Source: Sarcocystis neurona (Eukaryota > Apicomplexa > Conoidasida > Eucoccidiorida > Sarcocystidae). Taken from it: 64,000 bases of DNA. Every line of letters starts with the position of its first letter. The stretch's first letter is position 1. Of this stretch, positions 51,277 through 60,239 are shown piece by piece. The stretch is from the NCBI GenBank assembly GCA_000727475.1, contig KL647304.1, positions 536,272 to 600,271 of the forward strand, given 5' to 3'. The notes beneath the pieces are model-generated. The model was not told the origin of the DNA and searched no databases. It saw only the letters and a list, made by a program, of their open reading frames with translations. Made by a program: the position numbers and the translations under genes.

Positions 51277-54200
51277 CGTGCTGCTTCGCCTGGGGTTCTG
51301 TCGCGCTGTCGCTGCTGCTGCTGCCGCTGGGGCTGCCCTGATGCTGCTGCTGCTGCTGCCTACGTCAACAGCCGAAGCCGCGTGCAGGGCAGCAGCAGTA
51401 CCAGCAGCCAGAGGAAACGTCCCCGCACTCGCCCGACACTTGACGCGTAACAGCTGCGCAGTAGTTGCTCCATTCCCCGCTTTCAAAGACAGGTAGGCCA
51501 CTCCAACGTCAGCTGCCGCTGCTGCTGTAGTCCTGGTGCCGCTCCTGCTGCTGCGTCTCGACCTCTTTCCCGTCGTCCTGCCAATCCTTTTCGACCGCCG
51601 CGCTTCGCTCTCCCCGACCTTCACTGCGACTACTGCTGCTGCTACTCTACTGCTTCTTCTCCTCTTCCTGCCAAAGGGCTCCTGCTGTTGCCCCGTTTAT
51701 CGTCCTTTTGCTGCCACCAGTGTTGCGAACCCGGTCGAGTGCTGCTGCTCTGCGATTCGCTGCTGCTCTGCGACTCGCTGCTGCTCTGCGACTCGCTGCT
51801 GCTCCGCTGTGCTCGTCGCTGTCTCTGCTCTTTTGGCCCGTCGTTACGGCTGCTCCTTTTGCCTGAAGAAGCCGCCGCGACCCCCGCTGACTCCTGCCGC
51901 GGGTCCTGCTGTGCCTGCGCCTTCTGTCGATAGCTGTTGCCCCCGGGTACACTCCTGCTGCTGTTGTGGCGCAGGCCTTCCTCCTGGAGAAGGGGGTAGT
52001 GCTGCCGCTACTGCTGCTGCTTCTTCTGCTTCAGCGAAGTGGCTCCTGTCGGCGATGTGGCCTTCTGGCGCGTATGCTGCTGCGACTGCTCCTCATCCTC
52101 CGCCTCTTGCCGAGCGCTTCGTGTGCTCCTGCTGCAGCCGCTACAATCTTTGGCTGCAGCTTCTGTCGCCGTAGCTGCTGCAGATCTCAAAGCTCGTTCC
52201 CCGCCAAAGTATCGCGTCTCCACCAGCAAACAAATGTACGACCGTCTTCCTTCAAATTTATTTTTCACGACCACCGTATATTTCACAATAAATTTTTCAA
52301 CAGCAGTCCGACGGCCCAACACCAGCATCAATGTATCTACACACCCGTTCAGTCACACGCACATACCTTCTTCCTACGTATTCAGCATTTTAAGCCGCCA
52401 CACGCGTGCCTCTGTACCTCTTAAAAATGCGCAAAAGTATCTACGTGACTCCACAGAATATACTCCCTTAAGCACCTGAAGTATACATATATGTATGCAT
52501 ATAGTTGACCCCATATACTTGTTCTTTTCAACAATCTCAACAAAATTCTAAAGTTTGCGTAGCACTGGTGGTCCTTCGCCCATCACTGCACCTTGGTCAC
52601 TATATACCGTCTCCTGGCAAGGGAGACCACTCCGTTGATGCTTCTTCCACTACGCACCTCCCTGAAGTCTCAGCACTTCCACCTTCTGTCACACCCGCTT
52701 CCGTGCTGCCGTTGCTTCGCGACTCCTACGCGTTTGCCAGTGCTTCCGCTGACGGCGCCGTACGCCCTTCGCAGCTGCACCTGCGAAAACAAAGCTTCTC
52801 CTGCTGCTGCCACCTCTGCGTCCTCCCTGTTCTTCTGCGCGTCCTGATTCTTGTTCTGCTGCTGCAGCACCTGTTCCTGCGAAAGGACGTGGCGCTGCCG
52901 GAACTGCTGTGCGGCGGATGTGAGCGAGATGCGCACGCGCGCCCGTGGAAGACTGCGGGGCCGTTGTGAAGTGTCGTATCTGCTGCTTCCCTTGAGTGTC
53001 TGCTACACTGAGCAGAATCAAAGGAAGCGACACGCGCGTGCACGAGGTGCACGCTGGAGGAAATGCTACGAGCGTATGCGTGCTCTTTTGGTTTCTGCAA
53101 GACAAACTTTCTCTCTTGCCCTACCTCAACGGATGCATTTCTCGACTCCCTTCGCCTAGGTATACTCTGCGGATGTGTGTCTGTGTGGGTGTGGGTGCCT
53201 CCCAGCTTTGCTTCCTTGTTCTTTCACGCAGTGTGTCGTTGCAGACAGTGACCTTTCTTTTTTACGTTCATAAATACCTTCCTACCAGAAAGCAGATCGC
53301 TTTCACTCCTGGTCACACTTCAACCGCGCATCTCCCCCTCCGAGGGACCACGGCCTTACTACTTCACTCTGTCTCTGCCCTCTCCCTCAGAAAAGGCCCG
53401 CCTTCCTTAGTATTCGCAAAACGTCTTTCTCTCGCAAGAAGGCAGTGTCTGTGCGCCTTCACGTACAACGTGCGAAAGGCGGGGTTGTTCTGGGGACGCG
53501 GGCCACATGTTGCAAGTGTGAAGTGCAGCACCCGACTCTGAGCAGAAGGGAGCACAGAGGAGAATAGATGCTCATTGACAGCACACACGTAGACGTATAC
53601 ACACATATATGTACGAGCGAAGAGAGGTGTTCGCAGACGGCATGTTATTGACAACTTTTATCTGCGTGTGTGTGGACGCACGCGGAGAGCACACGTAACG
53701 ACACCGAATGGGCATGCGCACACACACGAGGGGCTGGTAAAAAGGCATGAAGATGGCCGTAACGGGACGGCTACGAAATAACATGCGGGAAAAGAAACAG
53801 ACGGTGGCTGTTTCCCTTCACCAGGCGCCTTCCTGACTATAGCGCTCCTCGTCAAGATGCTGATGACTGCGATGCGGCCGCGTGTCTCTTGCTAGAAAAC
53901 GACGAAACGCTGGGCACATCCTCTTACGGAGCCTGTCAGTTTTCTTCTGCTCTCTGCACGAGCCGTATTTTCCCCTATCTTCCGCCGTCACAGTATGCGA
54001 TGTCAGCGGAGACGTAAAAGTCTCAAACATGGTTATGGCTTCCATTCCCTTAGCTCTACACAAAAAAATGTGACGCTGAAGAAACACGACGAAGTTTGTG
54101 AGTGTGGCGCTGATGGTGAACCGAGCCGCGGTACTCTCCTGGCAGAGCGCGGTGCGTCACCACAAAAAGACCAGGCTACTCTTCTATTGAAAGAGCCGAC

Positions 54201-54800
54201 GCAGTCGGCGACTGCAGATATGCGTAAGATAACGCGGAGGATGCGTTGTGGGGAAAAAAGTACACACATATACAATTACGCTCGTATACCAGTTTTAAAC
54301 GCGCTGGTTGGGGTGTTGGCACACAGAACACTTCCAGGAGCTGGTAGCTGACGTTCGCATCGTCGCACATGCTATGGGCAGGCACGGCAGCGCCACGACA
54401 GCTCACAGCCCCATATGCATCCTAAGGCCGTGAAGACGTGGAAGACTAGATAACCAAATACAAAGAGCATACAATTTCGACGTACACATACGGAAAAACG
54501 TACGTGCAAGCCGAGCTTAGTTTTACTGTTGGAATAAAGCAATAAAATAGATATACAACGAGGAGTTGATGCAAAGTTCGAAATAGAGGAGCAAGAATTA
54601 AAAGGACACACTGATGACTACAACGCACACCGGAACAGTCAAGGAATTGGGATAGAGGTATTCCAATTCCAGCAGATTACACGAAAGGGATTGAAACAGG
54701 AGAAAAGAAGTCTAGATTAGTGGAAAATGTGGACACAGGAGTTCAGAACCCTATGCATAACGAAGAACGACACGGATAATGAAAACTTCAAACCGAAAAT
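51277..54800. other. region upstream of the NIPA-like gene, no resolved gene
   Basis: CTG-rich on plus to about 52180, then mixed. Open frames exist on both strands (for example Ser/Ala/Glu-rich minus ORFs at 52008-52331 and 52670-52936, and plus ORFs at 52505-52969 and 52996-53541), but opposite-strand frames are equally open and no family motif appears. A promoter for the NIPA-like gene is expected near 51300-51700. Confidence 0.35.
51741..51806. repeat. 18-bp CTG-derived tandem repeat upstream of the NIPA-like gene
   Basis: Three full units and a partial fourth of gctgctgctctgcgactc. It lies in the presumed 5' flank or 5'UTR of the NIPA-like gene. Confidence 0.85.
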
Positions 54801-54877
54801 GTAGCGGCTGCGCAGCGGCAGGAAGCGGGCAGCGGAGGACAGATAATCAGACAAGTCCAGAAACATGACTTCAGCAG

Positions 54878-57760
54878 TTAGTGTGGATCGGACTTAGAGA
54901 GTTCCAGCACTCGAATTTCGACGGCACAGTTCAAAAGAGGACGTGCGCAGCGGCCTTCCTCTGCGTATATTTGAATAATGTACGGAATCACGCTGAATAT
55001 TTGGTTGAAGAATGCACGGAAGGTCGCTACGTGTGTGTGTGCAGCTGAACGAGGAATACACACACACAGAGTTAGGAAGGGATCTCTTTCTGAGTAGCGA
55101 TGTCTACATATATAAAGAAGGGGCAGTAGTGACCTGGTGTTTTCGAGCTTCGAAGGGAAGACATTCTATCCTCTGCCTACAAGAGGATAAGGTAGAAGTG
55201 TGAGAGTCGAGGAGAGGCCGAAGTACGCGGTGCTTACAGGAATTATTACATCTGCAACGTGTTCTGCTTCACTAGCACAGACAATTGGGAGTGGGAAATA
55301 TATAAGCGTTAAGTAGTTGTGAGTGAAGGGCCCGCGGGTTGCCCAGGCAGGAGCACGCCTGGCTGTAAGTAGTACACAGTGATGTATCCTGTCTTCACAT
55401 TCAAAAGAGCGTGATGCCTTGGAGCTTCCAAACAAACACATATGCAGTTAACAGCAATTTCTCCTGCTGCTAATATATTATGTGTACGTATACGTCTGCT
55501 CCTAATTGTGAAGACATGCATTCATCTGTCTATTCTGTCACCTACGCGTACTACAATACATACAGGCAACGTACGAGTACAGGTGTACTTCGTCGGTGTT
55601 TCTCTCATCAGCATAGCGACGCTTCCCCCCCCAAAACCGCAGCGTCTTCCGACAGTACGGCTTGTTCGGTCCTGGCGCAGTCTGTGGGCTGCTGCTCAGA
55701 AATCTTAAAGACACTCCTGCTCCAGCGAAGCAAGTGTAGAAGTTCAGTGCACTTCTGTCTGTGGACGCTGTTGAGGAGCGGAAGATGAAAACACATACTG
55801 TGTAGACTGCTGTGCTGGTACTTTACGAGGGTGTGGGCAGCAGACTCCGCTATAACGACTGGTATGTCTCGTATGTTTATGGTGACCGCTTTTGGAATAT
55901 GGTTGATCGTAGTGGAAGGCGTACGATAGCGGACGCATTCTGTGTGATTCCAGACCAAGCGTAGACCAACCAACGCGTCAATGTCGAGGGAAAGTCTGTA
56001 GCCTGCCACGTGAGGATCCACGGATCCACTGGCTAAACCTGACTGTCAAAAAAGGTTGTTACACTTTGTGGGCACAAGGTAGCATACGCCCTTTGGTGCT
56101 ACATGAGAGTGACTCCGATCCAAGAGATGACCAAAATATGAAAAAGTCCTTCAGCGAACTGAAAAGAAGCAGTTAAATTCAAATAGGTGGGACCTGAGAA
56201 GAAAACGCGAAACGCACTCATGCTGCAGTGAGTTACGATTTGAATCAGGCTACCAAGCTTGCGACGTTACTCAATTCAGCGAGAACCCGCTTTGAACGTT
56301 AGAGTTTCAGTATGCACGCGAGAGGGCCAGGATAATTGAAGGTTCATAGTGTAGACCGTATCGCCCACGTGCGTGAATTCCAAACAGTCAGAAAAAATTG
56401 TGCTGTTATTCGTGCGTGCAGTGCTTGAAGCATAGTTGTGTGGCGCCATGGACGGCGGACAGGGGCGTTTCCTTGTCACGATCTGAGCACTCACCTTTGC
56501 AGGCATGTTCTACATCGAGAGATAATTTGTTGGCGCTAGATGCCACGTGGACACAAGTAAAGTCTTTTTATCTTCTGTTGTAAGTCCTGAAAGCGTCCCA
56601 ACAAAGACTCCTCTTTCAGACTGCTGCACTGGCTGAATCTCCCAACAAAGGCCCTCACGGAACTCTCCTAGGGACTTTTCTTGAAATGTGTTGACTGGAT
56701 TTAATGGAAAATTCACTCATCTGGCAGTTCTAAAACGGTTCACAGAAAGTTACCCTTTGTAGTGTTGCAAGCTGAGTGTGCAATTTAATCTGGTGAGACT
56801 TTTGTGTAAGTGCAATGATACCTCGATTCTGGCTGAACGTCCCGGCGTTCGAGGTCTCACTGGTGCTCAAAGGCGTTCAGCTTGAAGACATCCACCGACG
56901 ACCATGGAGTCAGGAGTCGTAGTTTGCAAGTGTGTACAACGCAGGCTGCGCGTTCGCAGGGGGAAGGACACGCAGTAGTGACAGGAAGCGCGAAAGGTGC
57001 GGGAGGAACATTCACCACCTTTTAAAGGCGCGACTCAGAAACCGTTAGTATGTGAGTGCTGCCGAAGCATGCTGGTGAGACACGCACCGTGAAGGACAAG
57101 TTGGCTACACTACAGCTGTCAGCAGTCCTGACTCCGGCTGATGCCGTTGTGTAGTCCGGCGGAGACTCTCAAGCTCGGATGAGTCAGCCAGCGTTGATAA
57201 TTAGCACAGCTAGCATGGAAAAATAGGGGGAACTAGGGAAACTGTAGCCAGCGCAACTAAACCGACGTATTAAAGTGTCAGTGTGAATAGTGACACTACC
57301 GGGGCTCCTCCAAAATTGGAAATCAACTGTATAAACTGTTTGTGGAAGTACTCGATGTCTGTGTACAAGGACAATCTAATCGATGAGCGAGGATTTCACA
57401 AATCACGTATCAGACACCTATCTGCATGTGCCCTTAAATCCGTGTGTACAGTCCTAGCGAAATCGCTGTTGAATCTCCACAGAGGCGACGTGGACGACGC
57501 ATGGCTCACTACGAAGAAGACACCTTTTTCGTAGAGACCTTCAATGCGCAGCAGCGTTGAGTACACAACGTATATTACGCTGTATGCGCAGTGTGTAAGG
57601 GACAGTGAAATGCTACGTGGGTCAACAATGAGAACTGCTGACGCTGGAGCTTCACTGCGTATAATTTCAAGGCTTTTTTGCAATTCTGGTGAACCTTCAA
57701 CGTGTTTTAGGGTTCTTTTGGCCGCTACACGTAGACTCTCCAAGGCGGTGCACGTTGTAT
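54878..57760 (-). other. candidate minus-strand exons of an unidentified gene
   Basis: Several minus-strand stretches have protein-like composition. At 56042-55827 a 72-codon stretch follows an excellent acceptor (aaccttttttgacag) and ends at a donor (gtaaag), phase 0 at both sides. At 56716-56510 a stretch is open, with a strong donor-like gcaaag|gtgagt just beyond its stop. At 56400-56276 a stretch contains DTVYTMNLQLSWPSR. At 57743-57396 a 116-codon frame begins with TTG. At 55441-55166 and 55063-54878 are two more open frames. I could not chain them in phase and recognise no family. Plus-strand frames are also open in places, so this is a weak call. Confidence 0.27.
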
Positions 57761-58123
57761 TCGTCGTTTCATCATGCTGAAGAAGCCGGCTCTCCCGTGA
57801 GCGGAGAAAGTCTGCTGTTAGCCAATTCGTCCAACGCAGGTCTTGCCACGCCCGCCGAAGCTCCGCTTTCTGTCACAGTACATGGACAACCTTACATATA
57901 TGTGTGTATTCGTGGGTCTTCGTTGCTCCCCCTCCGACCGGCCGTGCCTCCATGTAAACTGCTATCAGTGTTTTCAGCTTTGCCTTTCCGCTAAGGACAT
58001 CCTACATGATGATCCTCCCAAGTGCGAAAACTTCCATCTCCTCTGCAAGCACGCAGTGCAAAAGAAACCTCTCGACAAAGTGGTCACGCGGCAACAACAG
58101 GATCTCACGTCACACTCTCGTGG

Positions 58124-58500
58124 TGTGGCAGCAGGATGCAGTTTGCGTGCTGCCCTCCCATGAGGCAATGCCGTGTGCAAGCAGACGAAGGCGAACGCCA
58201 CCGCTATTTTTGTTTTCTCACCAAAGCAGTATTTGATAGGGGAAGGACGGATGCGTTAAAGTTGCTTCAACGTGAAAGATGGTTTTATCACCAACGGAGA
58301 ACTCATTTCGTCTGAGCAGCCCAAGGCGCACGTCATGCGGTAGCAGGATGCAATGGGCTGCCCAACCATGGGGCAATGCCGTATGCAGTCTGACGAAGGA
58401 GTACGCAACCGATAGATTTTGTGTGTGCATGAAAGCAGTATTTAACAGTGGAAGATGGGACGCTATTAGTCTAGTTCAAATTGCGAGGCAACACAACGAA
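58124..58500. repeat. diverged tandem duplication, two copies about 211 bp apart
   Basis: Copy 1 (about 58124-58285) and copy 2 (about 58330-58500) share, in order, gcaggatgca, gggcaatgccgt/gaggcaatgccgt, gacgaagg and aaagcagtattt. The minus strand of both reads LHTALPHG followed by a basic or aromatic residue and AA, so the unit may have been coding once. It is not related to the triplet or TA repeats. Confidence 0.65.
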
Positions 58501-58988
58501 TTGCACAGTATCGAGATGAGCACGGAAACGCTGTGTATGAATGCCAAGGGGAGACACTGCATATACATGTGTAAGTAGTCAAAGGGCCTTTGTGTGCTTC
58601 TGTCAGTGTGTATCTGATTACGAGTGGAGGGTCCACGAAAAAATAACATTCGGGTAACTAATCAGGACACATTTTTTACCATGTTTCTGGCGAAACAGCA
58701 CCACCGCTCCGAAAAGCACAAGTTCGTCTGCATGGTGAACCTCTGAGAAACGGCCACCCTGCATTGTCAGTGACTACTCCTGAACAAAAAAAGGTTGTTT
58801 GACTCTTCTGAAAGTTCGTGGTGTCTACCGTAGTTAATCCAGAGTTGAGTGCGAAGGCAGGCTGGCAGGTAGAACGTCATCACGTCCAGTGCGGCCGCAC
58901 TCGCAGCGGCAAACCTAGCACAGCTGCAGGCATCTTAACCCCGACACGCCTGATGGGACAGCAGTCATTTGTATCGGAGAAGCGCAAG

Positions 58989-59384
58989 TCAGTAGAAAGT
59001 GTTCAGCAGTTCCCGCACAGAGATATTTACCACCGCTGGGGGAGGGTCTATAAATTTGTCTTTTAATCCGTTCTGCCACCGACTTACAAGGCGCAGTAAA
59101 CTGTACACATCGTCAGCCCATATTTTCTGCTTCTCCCTGCATGGATACACAGCAAGTCAGAACCGACCGCTCTTTACGCTCAAGGAATGGATGCCAAATT
59201 TTCCCCATAATCGGACCGGCCACTCTAAAGTCTTGCTTCCTAATTGAATGAGTGTCAATTTATTGGAAAATGATTCCCACGTCTTCCTTTGTGCGCCTTT
59301 TAACCACCGTCTCGTCTCCAGTGGCTCATCGCCTTTCCTTGTCGCCATGTATGTTTCTAATGAGGAACCAGCCTTAGTCGACAT
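58989..59384 (-). pseudogene. 132-codon ORF interrupted by one in-frame TGA
   Basis: From an ATG at 59384 the minus strand is open for 75 codons (MSTKAGSSLETYMATRKGDE..., including a LEWPVRLWGKFG segment). It meets TGA at 59159-59157, then continues in the same frame for another 55 codons (EKQKIWADDVYSLLRL...) to TGA at 58991-58989. A plausible acceptor (ctgacttgctgtgtatccatgcag) sits just after the internal TGA, so an intron from a weak phase-2 donor (cg|gtggtt) would also explain it. Options are a spliced first exon pair, a decayed gene, or chance. No family was recognised. It would be divergent from the alkyl-sulfatase gene. Confidence 0.3.
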
Positions 59385-60239
59385 ACGCAGATTCTACTGA
59401 AAAGTACTGATGCTCACAAGGGCCGAGCGCACCCACATGGGCAACAGTACACTACTTACGAAGTAATCATTGTCTACAATGTGTTTTACACGGTGTATAC
59501 TGAAGAAAATCGATGTTTTGAGGGATTTTTCTTAGGCTGACCATATACAGCTTGTGTCAACGCATACACGCGTATGATGTGTATGCCCTAGTACAGAATC
59601 GGTCAAGAGTGAGGCCAGAAGCATTATCACATCTCCTCGCTGACGGCAGCATGAAATTCTGTTACACATTAGCGACCCTGATTGGATGCCCCGTACACGG
59701 TGTTTTCGAGTGCTTCCAACTGCGCGTGGACAACCACGCATTACACGCGTAACGTGAGTACACCCACAACGTGTGTGGCAGTGTCGTGTAGCTGTTGGTC
59801 GTACGCGCGTGAACCCCTCAAATCTGTGACTCCATCGTGGCCCCTGTTACTTTCCTCGTGCCAAAGTAGATGTGCGTATGTGATGTGTGAGCAGCTGTGC
59901 ACAATTTAACAATGAGCCATCGCTACAGTGCACACATTTTTAATCTGCACGGAACTATGTCGATAAGCGTGATCCTACTCAAACTCATCTAAGCACCTAC
60001 TTCAAGTACTCGTACTCGAAATCTGTTTTTCATTGAGATTGTCAGCCGGCGAAGTAGTGGTTTTTACAGACTATGTTCCGTTTTTGCAGAGTGTAAACTG
60101 TGGGCGTGTACGTCTCTCGACACCAACGCTTGTCACACAAGTCTGAAAAGCTCGCCCTGGGCTCGTCACGCTGTATACGCGTGACTAGTTACAAACCACA
60201 CAATCACACGCACGCAGGCAGTGCCTGCGAAATTTCAGG
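59385..60239. other. intergenic/5' flank of the alkyl-sulfatase-like gene
   Basis: Unique sequence without repeats. The acceptor-like cctgcgaaatttcag ends one base before the ATG at 60240, suggesting a 5'UTR intron. No recognisable promoter element is claimed. Confidence 0.4.

Noticed and set aside
51202..51624. Upstream extension of the NIPA-like start to 51624
   Set aside because: That position is GTG and the open stretch has no ATG before 51276; eukaryotic initiation there is unlikely, though an upstream exon is not excluded.
55608..56021. Reading the minus ORF at 55608-56021 as a retroelement protease or polymerase fragment
   Set aside because: No DSGA/DTGA or YxDD motif is present, and no long terminal repeats flank it.
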